64,000 bases of DNA from HR10 sp964615335 (GTDB lineage: Bacteria; Acidobacteriota; Blastocatellia; HR10): the NCBI GenBank assembly GCA_964615335.1, contig CAZTMT010000006.1, positions 111,540-175,539 of the forward strand, in the 5' to 3' direction. Below the pieces are notes generated by a model that saw nothing but the letters and a program-made list of their open reading frames with translations, did not search any database and was not told the origin of the DNA. Positions 1 through 9,550 of the stretch are shown piece by piece (position 1 is the first letter of the stretch; every line of letters starts with the position of its first letter). The position numbers and the translations under genes are program-made.

Positions 1-332
1 CCACGGCGTCCAACACGGTTCTCACGCCGGAGGCTCAACAGGGGATCTTCCGCTATCGGGGAACGGATGGTGTGGAGCGCGCGGTCAATCTCTTACAGAT
101 CGCCGGGGCCCAAGGGTATCCGAGTCAGCTCGATCCCATTGTCGCCGAGTACTTTCGGCGCACCAATGAGGCGTGGGGGCATGGAGTCCTCACGCGTCTG
201 GATCTTTTCCGGAATACGTTGAGCTGGCTCAACCGAACCTATACGATCCAGCATTATCCGACAGCCCGCATAGACTATCACATCACGCCGAAGCTCACCT
301 GGATGGGGATTCGGCTGAAACTGAGTTTTTGA
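1..332 (+). pseudogene. Remnant of an Oar-type TonB-dependent receptor
   Basis: The frame is open from base 3, so the 5' part lies outside the window. The retained sequence (LTPEAQQGIFRY, the ITPKLTW segment) matches the early beta-barrel of the full-length receptors at 5511-9329 and 34107-37961. In those proteins about 800 further residues follow this point. Here the sequence jumps within a few codons, near 303-310, to a typical receptor C-terminus (GIRLKLSF) and stops. It is therefore an internally deleted, probably non-functional outer-membrane receptor. An assembly artefact joining two repeats is the alternative. Confidence 0.7.
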
Positions 333-506
333 GTTCACCGGCGTCGGGGGGGATGACGTGCCGCACACGACCGTACATGCTTCCAACATCGCCCAATCTC
401 CTCATTGTCCGCATTGTCCGCCCCCCCGATGTCACATATCGAGCGAGCGCTGAAAGTCCCCCTCCGGGTGAAAGATGCCTGGCAGAGGGGCTTTTCGGAG
501 GGAGAG

Positions 507-2897
507 ATGACGATGCGACGGACGTCGTGGGTCGGAATCCTTGTCGTCGTGTCCCTGGGAAGTGTTTCGAGAATAGGGACGGTCTCTTCTCAGAAGCCGA
601 AGGTCACTGTCCCCAATAAGGTCGCGCTCAAGGCCATCCCCTTTGATGTGCGCGATGTGCGCCTTCTGGAGGGACCGTTTCGTGACGCGATGGAGCGGAC
701 GCAACGCTATATATTGAGTTTGGACGTGGATCGGTTGCTCCATAACTTTCGGGTGAATGCGGGTCTTCCCTCGTCGGCCCAGCCGTATGGGGGATGGGAA
801 GCTCCCAATGTGGAGTTGCGGGGGCATACGGTCGGGCATTATCTGACGGCATGTGCCCTGATGTATGCGGGGACTGGCGACGAGCGATTCAAAGCACGGG
901 CCCATCAGATCGTCGCGGAGCTGGCGCGCGTGCAGGAGGCGTTGGCGCAGCGGGGATCTCATCGGGGATACCTCTCGGCTTTCCCCGAAGAATTCATTGA
1001 TCGCGTGGAAACGCGGCAGCGGGTGTGGGCTCCCTATTACACGCTGCACAAGATCATGGCCGGGTTGCTCGATGTGTACACGTATTGCGACAATCCGCAA
1101 GCCCTGGACGTGCTGGTGAAGATGGCCGACTGGGTGAAGTTTCGCATGGATCGTCTGACGCGCGAGCAGCAGCAGGCCATGCTGGAGACCGAATACGGGG
1201 GGATGAACGAAGTCCTGGCCAACCTGTACGCGGTGACGGGGAATCCCGAGCATTTACGACTGGCCCGCGCGTTCGACCATCAGCGGCTGTTCGAGCCGCT
1301 CTCGCGCGGGGAGGACCCCTTGGACGGATTGCACGCGAACACGCAGATCCCCAAGATCATCGGCGCGGCGCGAGAGTATGAGCTGACGGGCGAGAAGTGG
1401 TACGCCGACATCGCGACGTTCTTCTGGAAACGGGTCGCGCAGCATCGCTCTTACGTCATCGGGGGACATAGCGATGGGGAGCGCTTCTTCCCGATCTCCC
1501 AATTCTCGCGTCGTTTGGGGCCGGCGACGGCAGAGACATGCAACACGTATAACATGCTCAAGCTCACGCGCCATCTCTTCAGTTGGGAGCCTGCTGTGGA
1601 GTACATGGATTTTTACGAGCGCGCGCTGTTCAACCACATCCTCGCCTCGCAGGATCCGGCGACCGGGATGATGTGCTACTACGTGCCGCTGCGTCCGGGC
1701 GCTTTTCGGACCTATTCGACGCCGGAGAATTCCTTCTGGTGCTGCGTGGGGACGGGGATCGAGAATCCCGCTCGATATACGGAGGCGATTTACTTCCACG
1801 ATGACCGTGGACTCTACGTGAATTTGTTCCTGGCGTCCGAAGTGCACTGGCGCGAAAAGGGGGTGCGGCTGGAGCAACGCACGCGTTTCCCCGAAGAGGA
1901 GAGAACGCGCCTGATTGTTCACAGCGAGCGTCCCGTGCGCTTGACGCTCCGGATCCGGTATCCCGGGTGGGCGACATCCGGAGCGCAGGTCCTCGTCAAC
2001 GGTCGGCGCGAGACGATCTCGGCGACTCCCGGGTCATATATCGTGATCGAGCGAGAGTGGAGGGAAGGGGATACTGTGGAGGTTCAGTTCCCGATGAGCC
2101 TGCGGATGGAAGCCTTGCCGGACGATCCCACGATGATCGCCTTGCTCTACGGTCCGATTGTCCTGGCCGGAGACCTGGGCACTGAGGGGTTGAGCGAATC
2201 CGAGCGCTACGGTCCGAGCGCGCCGCGCCTTGGGCGCGTCCCGCCGGTCGAAGTCCCCGCTCTGGTCATCGAGGATGTGAGGGGTATCCTCGCGAAGGTG
2301 AAACCTGTAGCTGGAATGCCTCTGACCTTCCAGAGCGAGGGGATCGGGCAGCCGCGCGATGTGTGGCTTCTGCCTTTCTACAAACTGCATGATCGGCGCT
2401 ACACGGTCTACTGGAAGGTCTATACGCCGGCCGAGTGGGAGAAGCGCAAGGCCGAGATCGCCGCTCGCGAGTCTCGGCGCCGAGAGATCGAGCGCCTGAC
2501 CATTGATGCCGTGGACTTCAACGATCCGCAAAGCGAACAGGTGCACCGTTTTCAGGGAGAGAACACAACCGAGGGATATTTCGAGGGAAGGCGGTGGCGC
2601 GCGGCACGCGGCGGATGGTTCAGCTATGAGCTGAAAGTCGTGCCGGATCGTCCGATCGTGCTCGTTTGCACATATCGGGGGAGCGAAGGACCGCCGCGCG
2701 TTTTCGACATCCTGGTCGAGGGGGAGAAGATCGCGACTGAGAGCTTAGAGATCCATCCGACCGAGCTTTTCGACCGAGAGTATCCCATCCCGGAGAGGCT
2801 CACTCGCGGAAAAGAACATATCACGGTGAAATTCCAGGCGCACCCGAGGTTCATCGCGGGAGCTGTCCTGGACGTGCGAACCGTCTTGCAGAAGTGA
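507..2897 (+). CDS. Secreted GH127-type beta-L-arabinofuranosidase (DUF1680)
   Basis: Glycoside hydrolase of the GH127/DUF1680 group, whose characterised members remove beta-L-arabinofuranose, including arabinosides attached to hydroxyproline. The zinc/thiolate signature is visible: Glu343 and Cys345 in the ETCNTYNM motif, and Cys412-Cys413 in SFWCCVGTG. This corresponds to Glu338, Cys340, Cys417 and Cys418 of Bifidobacterium HypBA1. I chose the ATG at 507 because GGAGGGAGAG precedes it and a hydrophobic export signal (about residues 6-22) follows; an in-frame upstream ATG at 405 has no such context. The protein is 796 residues, longer than HypBA1, with an extra C-terminal region after about residue 620. 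GH146 membership cannot be excluded. The gene faces the S9 peptidase and ends at a strong hairpin. Confidence 0.88.
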   Translation: MTMRRTSWVGILVVVSLGSVSRIGTVSSQKPKVTVPNKVALKAIPFDVRDVRLLEGPFRDAMERTQRYILSLDVDRLLHNFRVNAGLPSSAQPYGGWEAPNVELRGHTVGHYLTACALMYAGTGDERFKARAHQIVAELARVQEALAQRGSHRGYLSAFPEEFIDRVETRQRVWAPYYTLHKIMAGLLDVYTYCDNPQALDVLVKMADWVKFRMDRLTREQQQAMLETEYGGMNEVLANLYAVTGNPEHLRLARAFDHQRLFEPLSRGEDPLDGLHANTQIPKIIGAAREYELTGEKWYADIATFFWKRVAQHRSYVIGGHSDGERFFPISQFSRRLGPATAETCNTYNMLKLTRHLFSWEPAVEYMDFYERALFNHILASQDPATGMMCYYVPLRPGAFRTYSTPENSFWCCVGTGIENPARYTEAIYFHDDRGLYVNLFLASEVHWREKGVRLEQRTRFPEEERTRLIVHSERPVRLTLRIRYPGWATSGAQVLVNGRRETISATPGSYIVIEREWREGDTVEVQFPMSLRMEALPDDPTMIALLYGPIVLAGDLGTEGLSESERYGPSAPRLGRVPPVEVPALVIEDVRGILAKVKPVAGMPLTFQSEGIGQPRDVWLLPFYKLHDRRYTVYWKVYTPAEWEKRKAEIAARESRRREIERLTIDAVDFNDPQSEQVHRFQGENTTEGYFEGRRWRAARGGWFSYELKVVPDRPIVLVCTYRGSEGPPRVFDILVEGEKIATESLEIHPTELFDREYPIPERLTRGKEHITVKFQAHPRFIAGAVLDVRTVLQK

Positions 2898-2913
2898 TGT
2901 CCATAGCTCCTCA

Positions 2914-2942
2914 CGAGGAGGGGGCCCGATACCCCCTCCTCG
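2914..2942. terminator. Bidirectional hairpin terminator
   Basis: An 11-bp perfect stem (CGAGGAGGGGG pairing with CCCCCTCCTCG) closes a 7-base loop. It lies exactly between the convergent GH127 and S9 peptidase genes. There is no U-tract, so termination is inferred from structure and position. Confidence 0.7.
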
Positions 2943-2946
2943 GTGT

Positions 2947-5346
2947 TCACTGCTGAGGTACTTCTTTCTCCTCGGCGTTCCAATGGGGAGGTTCGACCCC
3001 CAGGAGGTGGTGGACGAAGAAATCGTACATCTTCCGCGTGCCGTAATCTCCTCCCATCGTGTGGCCCTGCCCCGGAAGGACGAGAAGGTCGAATGTCTTA
3101 TTAGCTTTGATGAGCGCGTTGACGACTTGCATCGTGGACGCGGGATCCACGTTCGTGTCTAATTCGCCGACGATGAGCAGGAGTTTCCCCCGCAGCTTGT
3201 GTGCGTTCTCCACGTTGGAAGAAGCGGCGTAGTGAGGGCCGACGGGCCATCCCATCCACTGCTCGTTCCACCAGATCTTGTCCATGCGGTTATCGTGGCA
3301 GCCGCAGGACGAAACGGCCACATGATAAAACTCCGGATGGAAGAGGAGAGCGGCCAGAGCATTCTGTCCTCCCGCCGAATGGCCATAAATGCCCACGCGC
3401 GTCAGATCGTAATAGGGATACCGAGCGGCGACGGCTTTATGCCAGAGGATACGATCGGGAAATCCGGCATCGGCCAGGTTCTTCCACGCGACATCATGAA
3501 AGGCCTTGGAGCGATTGGCTGTTCCCATGCCGTCAATCTGCACGACGATGAATCCCAGCTCGGCCAGAGAGCGCATGGGGGAGTAGACGCTGAAGGATTT
3601 GGGAACGAACGACCCTTGAGGTCCGGCGTAAATGTTCTCGATGACGGGATATTTCTTCGCGGGATCGAAGTGCGTCGGACGGATGATGATGCCCCAGATG
3701 TCGGTCTTCCCGTCGCGCCCTTTGGCGACGAAGACTTCGGGCGGGCGCCATCCGGCGGCGAGCAGCTCCGAGATGTCCCCCCGCTCCACTTCCAGAAGCA
3801 CTTTTCGATCCTCCGTGCGCCGAAGTTCCAGAACAGGCGGATGATCAACGCGGGACCAGAGATCCACGTAGTATTTCATGTCCAAGGAGAAACTCACCCG
3901 GTGATCTCCATTGGCTTCGGTCAACGCCACCAGGCCGCTCCCATCGAAATTGATCCGGTAGTAGTGGATGAAATACGGATCCTGATCGGGATACATGCCG
4001 CTGGCCTGGAACCAGATCTGGCGCTTTTCTTCATCCACCTTCACGACGCCGCGCACGACCCAGGGGCCTCGGGTGATCTGGTTTTTGACCTTGCCCGTGA
4101 GGCCATCGTAGAGATAGAGATGGCGCCATCCATCGCGCTCTGAGGCCCAGATGATCTCTCGCCCATCGTTGACGTCATAGCGGTAGCGGGTGCCCGTCTC
4201 CCGGTGGTTCGGAGACAAGGGGCGGTAGGAGAAGAACGTCGCGCACTCTTCGTTGATGAGAACGCGCGGAGTTCCCGTCGCGGCGTCCACTTCGATCACC
4301 CGGTAGACCTGATGCCCTCGCTGATTGTATTCGAAGGTGAAAGCCCGTCCGTCTTTCCACCATACGGGGTTAGAGAGACTGTAGGGATTGGGGAAGAGGC
4401 TGTTTTCGATGGGAATGGCCTTGCGCGCCTCGACGTCAAAGAGCACCGGCTGCGCGATGTCCAGAGCGTCTCCGGGCTTGGCATATTCCCGCGTGAAATG
4501 CTGGGGTTGAAGCTGATCCGACGGCGAGGATTCGATGTAATGGACCTCTCGACGATAGCCGGGCCGCACGCGATAGGCGACCAGGCGACGAGAATCTGGA
4601 GACCACGTGATTGAGGAGAAGGTGTAGTAGTTCCCCTCCGAGCCGTCATAGCTGAGCGGGATCAGCTCGGTTCGGCCCTTGGGGCGAAGATAGACGTTGT
4701 AGTTGCGGATGAAGGCCTCCCATCGCCCATCGGGAGAGGTTTTCACCTGCGGCTCTTGGGGCGAAGAGGGCGAGGCCGGAGGGAAACCCCGGCGCGTTTG
4801 CTGAGCCTGCGGAGGGAGGAAGAACATTCCGTCCTCGACATCGTTTTCGAACTCGCGCGGGAAATCCTCCTCGGGACCGCTTCGTCCGAAGGGTCCTGTC
4901 GGAGCGGGACCCGTCCGGCGGCATGTGTAGTCGGAGAGCTCGCAGCGCCACGTCGCCTGAGCGGCGATAAATTGAATGGCGCGTTCTTGATCGAGAAAAG
5001 TGAGCATGGAGAAGGGGAGCGTGGTGGCCGTGTAGGTTTGCCCTGTCGCCGCGGAGAGCGAAGCGGCCAGGCGCGCATGATCGAAGGCCGGTCGCCGCGC
5101 GAGCGTCTCAGCGTCCACGAGCATGAATTCGTGTCCTCCCCGGACCGACCTCCGATACCAGAAGCGGGGCGTGTTCTCAATCCACGCGAACTGATCCACG
5201 ATGTTGAGGGCTAATCCCTCGAAACGCTCCCGCAAGCGGAAGGCGCGCTCATAATCGGCTCGCGTGACTTGAGCCGAGAGAGAAACTAGGGGGGTCGTCA
5301 GAAGGGAGAGTCCGATGAGTAGGGCGACAGCAAGACGGTTCCTCAT
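2947..5346 (-). CDS. Secreted S9 family peptidase, dipeptidyl-peptidase IV-like
   Basis: Exported serine peptidase of the prolyl oligopeptidase clan. A signal peptide (about residues 1-25, ending SLSA) precedes a DPP-IV-type beta-propeller region, and an alpha/beta-hydrolase domain occupies roughly residues 540-790. The catalytic triad is visible: Ser657 in GHSAGG, Asp730 in GELDTN and His762 in GQGHTMGG. The 73- and 32-residue spacings are close to those of DPP-IV. The family typically cuts after proline (Xaa-Pro), which suits proline- or hydroxyproline-rich substrates, although alanine-specific members exist. A low-complexity Pro/Ser-rich segment at about residues 185-205 looks like a linker. 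It lies downstream of the TonB receptor on the same strand, with a hairpin between them. Confidence 0.88.
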   Translation of the reverse strand: MRNRLAVALLIGLSLLTTPLVSLSAQVTRADYERAFRLRERFEGLALNIVDQFAWIENTPRFWYRRSVRGGHEFMLVDAETLARRPAFDHARLAASLSAATGQTYTATTLPFSMLTFLDQERAIQFIAAQATWRCELSDYTCRRTGPAPTGPFGRSGPEEDFPREFENDVEDGMFFLPPQAQQTRRGFPPASPSSPQEPQVKTSPDGRWEAFIRNYNVYLRPKGRTELIPLSYDGSEGNYYTFSSITWSPDSRRLVAYRVRPGYRREVHYIESSPSDQLQPQHFTREYAKPGDALDIAQPVLFDVEARKAIPIENSLFPNPYSLSNPVWWKDGRAFTFEYNQRGHQVYRVIEVDAATGTPRVLINEECATFFSYRPLSPNHRETGTRYRYDVNDGREIIWASERDGWRHLYLYDGLTGKVKNQITRGPWVVRGVVKVDEEKRQIWFQASGMYPDQDPYFIHYYRINFDGSGLVALTEANGDHRVSFSLDMKYYVDLWSRVDHPPVLELRRTEDRKVLLEVERGDISELLAAGWRPPEVFVAKGRDGKTDIWGIIIRPTHFDPAKKYPVIENIYAGPQGSFVPKSFSVYSPMRSLAELGFIVVQIDGMGTANRSKAFHDVAWKNLADAGFPDRILWHKAVAARYPYYDLTRVGIYGHSAGGQNALAALLFHPEFYHVAVSSCGCHDNRMDKIWWNEQWMGWPVGPHYAASSNVENAHKLRGKLLLIVGELDTNVDPASTMQVVNALIKANKTFDLLVLPGQGHTMGGDYGTRKMYDFFVHHLLGVEPPHWNAEEKEVPQQ

Positions 5347-5424
5347 AGCGTCTCACCTCCGGAAGCAGAAAACGCCTTCTCCCCCGTCGGGAGGAGAAAG
5401 CGACGTGAGATGAGCGGGGAAGGT

Positions 5425-5462
5425 GGGTCCCCGGTACAGGCGAGAGAGCGCGCAGGGGACCC
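5425..5462 (-). terminator. Putative hairpin terminator of the receptor gene
   Basis: A perfect 8-bp inverted repeat (GGGTCCCC / GGGGACCC) with a 22-base loop lies just after the receptor stop codon, in the 164-base gap before the S9 gene. There is no U-tract. Confidence 0.4.
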
Positions 5463-5510
5463 GTTCTCCCGCGCTGGGGAGTAACGACAAGGAGGCTGGG
5501 AGTTCCCCGC

Positions 5511-8500
5511 TCACCATGTCACATGAGCGCGGATTTGAATGTTACGCGGCCCGACGAGCGTGCTCGTCGTCTGTCCGAAACTGGTCGAGTTGATGCTGAT
5601 CGTTCCTCCGAGGCTTCCCACGTTGAGCACCGGGTGATTGAAGGCGTTGAGCATCTCGATCTGTATGTTGAACCGGACGCGCTCGCTCAGAGGAATCTCC
5701 TTGAGCACGGCCAGGTCGTTGACCACAAGAGGCGTCCCGTAGAGGTAGATGAACTGCCCGAGCTGCCCGGGCGTCGTGGGGGGCTCGAGGAATTGCGGAT
5801 TCGCGCGCCCATCGGGTCCGATCAGGCCGGGATCGGCATGGTAGGCGTTGCGGTTGGGGCCGGGACTGAACTGCCGCATCTTCCGCTGCAGCTCGTCGCG
5901 AGAGATCCCCTTCAGAATCACGCCGGCTTCGTACTGATTGAACGTCGCCCAGCCGCTGGTCAGCATGTAGACTCGGCCCGAATTCCAGCGCGTGATGCCC
6001 GAGAGAGTCCACCCGCCGACGAGGCGATCCAGAAAGCCTGGAGCCTTCGAGAGGAAACGCCGACCGCGTCCGAAGGGCAGCTCGTAGGTCCAGAAGGCTG
6101 TGAAAGTGTGCCGCAGATCGAACGGAGAAGGCGCCTTGTCGAGATCGCGGTTCCGAAGCGTCGTGTAGTTGTCGGACGCATTGGAATTGGGCGTCGCGAA
6201 GAAATCGCTGAGCGCTTTGCTCCAGGTGTAGTTCGCATTGAGCGTGAAGCCGCGGCTGAGCGCGCGCCGCACTTCGATCTGGAGCCCGTGATAGGTGGAC
6301 CAGGAATTATCATCCACCAGGGTCATGCCCGTGACGAAGGGATTGGCGCGGAAGAAGTTGATCGGGTAGGGACCCGGCGCCGTGAAGCCCAGAGCCGCAC
6401 ACGGGGCGAAGGTACTGCCAACCAGACGGCAGAAGTAGATGTTGCTTGTCGCCAGGGCATTGGCGAGGGCTCCGACCTGTCCCTGACGGAGGTAGTTCAG
6501 GAACGTGCCGTTGCTGAACCCCGAGGCCGCCGGCAGCGCCGGCTGAGACCCCCGCGCCCCAAAGGCCGCCTCGAAAATCGGCAACGGCACCTGCCCCGCC
6601 AACCCCCGATTCGCAAAACTGTTCACCCCAGCCGCCTGATTGATCGCCAAATTCCTCTGCGCATTCCGAAACTCCTCCAAAAAACCGTTCTCGAAAATAT
6701 TCGTTTCACTCAGCGCGTATGTCCTCCAGATGTGCGTGGACTTGTTGCCGACATATCGCAGCTCCAGAACCGTATTGGGCGTGATCTCGCGCTGCAGGCC
6801 GAAGGTCCAGTTCTGGACATAGGGCGTGTGCATGAAGGGCTTGAAAGAGGCCAAGCCGCTGACGAAGGTGAAAAGCGACTGGGGCATGGGGAACGCGAAA
6901 GCTGGCGGATTCGTGGCGAAGGGCGGTAGAGGAGAAGTGAGCGCTTGAGTGAGGGAGAGTCCGCCCGGAGCGAATCCCGGCATCCCCGGTTGGAGGACAA
7001 AACTCTGAGTGAGGCCGGGATTATTGCCGACGCTGAACTGAAGCATGTTCATCCCTTCGTCGTAGTAGTTGATCCCGTAAGCCGCGCGAATGACCGTCTG
7101 GCGATTCTCCCCGAAAAGCTTGCTCAGGAAGGCATTTTCGAAAGAGGGATTCCACGCGAATCCGAAGTTCGGCGCTGGATTCACCTTGTCCGATCGGTAG
7201 GAGATGGACTTTTGAAAGATCTGCGGCTCCGGGATCCCGTCGAGCACGCCCGGTCGAAAGAGCTGACGCGATGGTCCCATGAGATGCTCGAACCCGGGGT
7301 CCGTGTAGATGCCGTTGGTGTTTTTGTGCGTGCCGGAGATCTCCCAACGGAATCCGTAGTTGAGCGTCAGGCTCGGCGTCACTCGGTAGGAATCTTGGAA
7401 ATAGATCCCACCGGTCGAGAACGCCTGACGCCGGATGACGGGAGTGAAATCCTGGTATTGCTTGGTGCGCTCGTTGACGTTGCGACTGCCCGTGATGCTG
7501 CTGATGCGCCCCGTGAGCAGAGCGTAGAGAGCCCAGGCTGTGCTCAGATCGGAGCTTCGAATCCGCGGCAAGTTCGAGCCGCTCAGGACCGAGGTGACGG
7601 GATCGGCCGCGATCACCCCGAGATTATACGTGGGGACGCCCGCCGATCCGTAGGCCGTCTCGTACATGCTCGTGTGCAAGATGGACGTCCCGAATGTGAA
7701 CGTGTGTTTGCCCCGAACCCAGCTCACGTTGTCCGAGAGGCTGTATACCGGATTATTTCGCGGGAAGGGCAGCCCCGTTGGGATCGGATGCGTGATGAGC
7801 GGCAGACCGATGCGCGGGATACCCAGGTCCCTCCAGATGAAGGGTGTCGCGTGCTGGTTGAAGTTCTCCAGGTTCGATTGCACGCCGAAGGTGAACGTGT
7901 TCAGGAGATTGGGCGTGATTGTCCAATCCAGTCCCGTCGTGGCGATGTAGATGGTCGCGTTCGCTTCGTTGGCCCAAAGGCGCCGATCCTCCTTGGAGGC
8001 GAGGACGGGATACAAGGGTTCTCCATCCCATTGATTGTGTCGGAGGTTCCATGTCCCGCGCCAGGAGAGCTTCGGAGTGATTTGAAAATCCAGGCGGGCC
8101 GTCGGATAGTAGGCTCCCGCGTAGTCTTCTTGGGTCCATTGGAGGGTCACACGATTGAGGTCCGTCGTGCTCGGCAGCAGAGTGCCTCGCGAGAGCGTGC
8201 CGTTGATGAGGTCCAGGATCTTTTGAATCGTGGGATCCACCTGGCTCGGATATCCCGCTCGCCCTGCGATCTCCAGAAGATTCACCGAGTAGACCTGATT
8301 GTCTGTCCCGATGTACTTGAAGAGCCCGCGCTGCGCATCCGGCGTTAAGACCAACTGCGTCGCCGTGAACGAGGAGGGGACGGGATTGGCCTCGAAGTTC
8401 ACGAAGAAGTAGAGGCGTTTTTTCGTCCCGGGGATAGGGATGTATCCGCCGAGGTTACCACCGAAGTCGTTATTGCGCACGCGCGGTTTGGGCAATCCGC

Positions 8501-9329
8501 GAGCGTTATTGAAGAATGTGTTGGCGTTGAGCGCTTCGTTGGCGACCTGGTAGAAGACCTTGCCGTGAAACTCATTGGTCCCTCGGCGCGTGGTGAAGCG
8601 AATGGTCATGGCGCCGCCCGCGGCCGCGTCGGCTCCCAATCCAGTCGTCGCAATGGAGACCTCCTCGATCGCATCCAGACGCGTGGGAGCAAAGCCGAAG
8701 AAGCTCGTTCCTCCGCTCTTCCACCGCTGAGAGTTGTTGTTCATCCCATCTATGCTGATGTTCATCGAGGCGTTGGGAAGGCCATTGAAGGTGGAATCGC
8801 GCGGATTGGTGCCCGGAGTTTGCGCGCCGGCCATCAAGATCGCGAAGGGCAGCGTCTCGCGCCCGGAGAGGGGGAGCCGGTGGATGAAGTCGTTGCGTAC
8901 AGTCTGGCTGATCGTCGTGGAGGTCGTCTCCAGGATGGGCGTGCTGGTCGTTGTCACTTCAACGGTCTCCGCGATCGCCCCGACCGTGAGGTGAATATCC
9001 ACGTCCGTCGTGCGAGCCGTCTCGACGATGACGCGGGGGAGGACGGCTGTCTGAAAGCCCGGATGGCGAGCTGTGAGCTCATAGACTCCGGGCTGCAGGT
9101 TCAACAGGACGAAGGCTCCGATGGCGTCGGAGGTCGTCGTCTTGACCTGGCCCGTCGCCAGATCTTTGGCTTCGATGACCACGCCCGGCACAACGGCTGA
9201 GGTCGGATCGAAGACCCGACCGCGAATCTCACCTGTCGTGCGCACCTGTCCCCAGATTCCAGCCGGGCTGAGAAGCAAAAGGCAGCCCAGCAGAAATCGA
9301 ACCGCAGTCCTCATGCACGCTTGGCGCAT
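5511..9329 (-). CDS. TonB-dependent outer-membrane receptor, Oar type (paralogue 1)
   Basis: Very large outer-membrane transporter of 1272 residues. A signal peptide (about 1-28) is followed by a carboxypeptidase-regulatory-like beta-sandwich (about 32-125), a plug domain (about 130-260, with the DGMNNN segment), and a long barrel ending in aromatic Trp. The ATG at 9329 follows GGGAGGATATCA, a good ribosome site. It is clearly paralogous to the receptor at 34107; both contain the conserved block starting ENGFLEEF. Substrate is not readable from sequence, but its promoter module is shared with two other receptors and the aminopeptidase operon. A stretch near 6520-6722 has different codon choice (see findings). 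Confidence 0.9.
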   Translation of the reverse strand: MRQACMRTAVRFLLGCLLLLSPAGIWGQVRTTGEIRGRVFDPTSAVVPGVVIEAKDLATGQVKTTTSDAIGAFVLLNLQPGVYELTARHPGFQTAVLPRVIVETARTTDVDIHLTVGAIAETVEVTTTSTPILETTSTTISQTVRNDFIHRLPLSGRETLPFAILMAGAQTPGTNPRDSTFNGLPNASMNISIDGMNNNSQRWKSGGTSFFGFAPTRLDAIEEVSIATTGLGADAAAGGAMTIRFTTRRGTNEFHGKVFYQVANEALNANTFFNNARGLPKPRVRNNDFGGNLGGYIPIPGTKKRLYFFVNFEANPVPSSFTATQLVLTPDAQRGLFKYIGTDNQVYSVNLLEIAGRAGYPSQVDPTIQKILDLINGTLSRGTLLPSTTDLNRVTLQWTQEDYAGAYYPTARLDFQITPKLSWRGTWNLRHNQWDGEPLYPVLASKEDRRLWANEANATIYIATTGLDWTITPNLLNTFTFGVQSNLENFNQHATPFIWRDLGIPRIGLPLITHPIPTGLPFPRNNPVYSLSDNVSWVRGKHTFTFGTSILHTSMYETAYGSAGVPTYNLGVIAADPVTSVLSGSNLPRIRSSDLSTAWALYALLTGRISSITGSRNVNERTKQYQDFTPVIRRQAFSTGGIYFQDSYRVTPSLTLNYGFRWEISGTHKNTNGIYTDPGFEHLMGPSRQLFRPGVLDGIPEPQIFQKSISYRSDKVNPAPNFGFAWNPSFENAFLSKLFGENRQTVIRAAYGINYYDEGMNMLQFSVGNNPGLTQSFVLQPGMPGFAPGGLSLTQALTSPLPPFATNPPAFAFPMPQSLFTFVSGLASFKPFMHTPYVQNWTFGLQREITPNTVLELRYVGNKSTHIWRTYALSETNIFENGFLEEFRNAQRNLAINQAAGVNSFANRGLAGQVPLPIFEAAFGARGSQPALPAASGFSNGTFLNYLRQGQVGALANALATSNIYFCRLVGSTFAPCAALGFTAPGPYPINFFRANPFVTGMTLVDDNSWSTYHGLQIEVRRALSRGFTLNANYTWSKALSDFFATPNSNASDNYTTLRNRDLDKAPSPFDLRHTFTAFWTYELPFGRGRRFLSKAPGFLDRLVGGWTLSGITRWNSGRVYMLTSGWATFNQYEAGVILKGISRDELQRKMRQFSPGPNRNAYHADPGLIGPDGRANPQFLEPPTTPGQLGQFIYLYGTPLVVNDLAVLKEIPLSERVRFNIQIEMLNAFNHPVLNVGSLGGTISINSTSFGQTTSTLVGPRNIQIRAHVTW
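6520..6722 (-). other. Block of deviating codon use inside the receptor gene
   Basis: In the coding direction, codons here shift to TTT, TTG, GGG, CGG and GCG endings, unlike the C-ending choices on both sides. The block coincides with the most conserved barrel segment of the receptor family (ENGFLEEF to FGARG). The homologous stretch in the paralogue at 36750-36900 has ordinary codon use. This suggests a recombined patch; the boundaries are by eye. Confidence 0.4.
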
Positions 9330-9383
9330 TGATATCCTCCCTCAGCAAATTTTCACCCCTCGCCCTCACTTCGGGCTGGGTAT

Positions 9384-9425
9384 TCTATAGAGGGGACGCG
9401 AGAGGTTGTCTTGTACAGGATTAAG
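9384..9425 (-). promoter_or_regulatory. Promoter of receptor 1 with CTTAA-N4-GTTCAAGACA module
   Basis: On the minus strand CTTAATCCTGTACAAGACA lies at 9425-9407. Its AAGACA end serves as a -35-like box, followed after 17 bases by TATAGA (9389-9384). The start codon is about 55 bases further on. The same 19-base module occurs before two other receptors and the aminopeptidase gene. Confidence 0.6.
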
Positions 9426-9442
9426 GAATTTTCTGAAGGGGG

Positions 9443-9504
9443 CTTAATCTCGTTCAAGATCCCTTTGGAGCGTTCAAGACAGTCTGCGGACCCTCCCCTA
9501 TATT
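9443..9504 (+). promoter_or_regulatory. Promoter of the peptidase-glycosidase operon with two module copies
   Basis: Two copies lie in tandem, exactly 20 bases apart: CTTAATCTCGTTCAAGATC at 9443-9461 and CTTTGGAGCGTTCAAGACA at 9463-9481. AAGACA at 9476-9481 is followed after 17 bases by TATATT at 9499-9504. The ATG of the aminopeptidase is at 9551. Confidence 0.65.
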
Positions 9505-9550
9505 GCCGATGCATGGGCGATACGGGATCTTGATTCAGGAGAGGACCGCT

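Noticed and set aside
388..412. Short direct repeat (ATTGTCCGC twice) after the receptor remnant.
   Set aside because: Two tandem 9-base copies are too little to call a mobile-element or CRISPR-like feature.
441..470. Possible promoter or small gene between the receptor remnant and GH127.
   Set aside because: The stretch is open in several frames but no convincing -10/-35 pair, motif module or ribosome site other than that at 497-506 was found.
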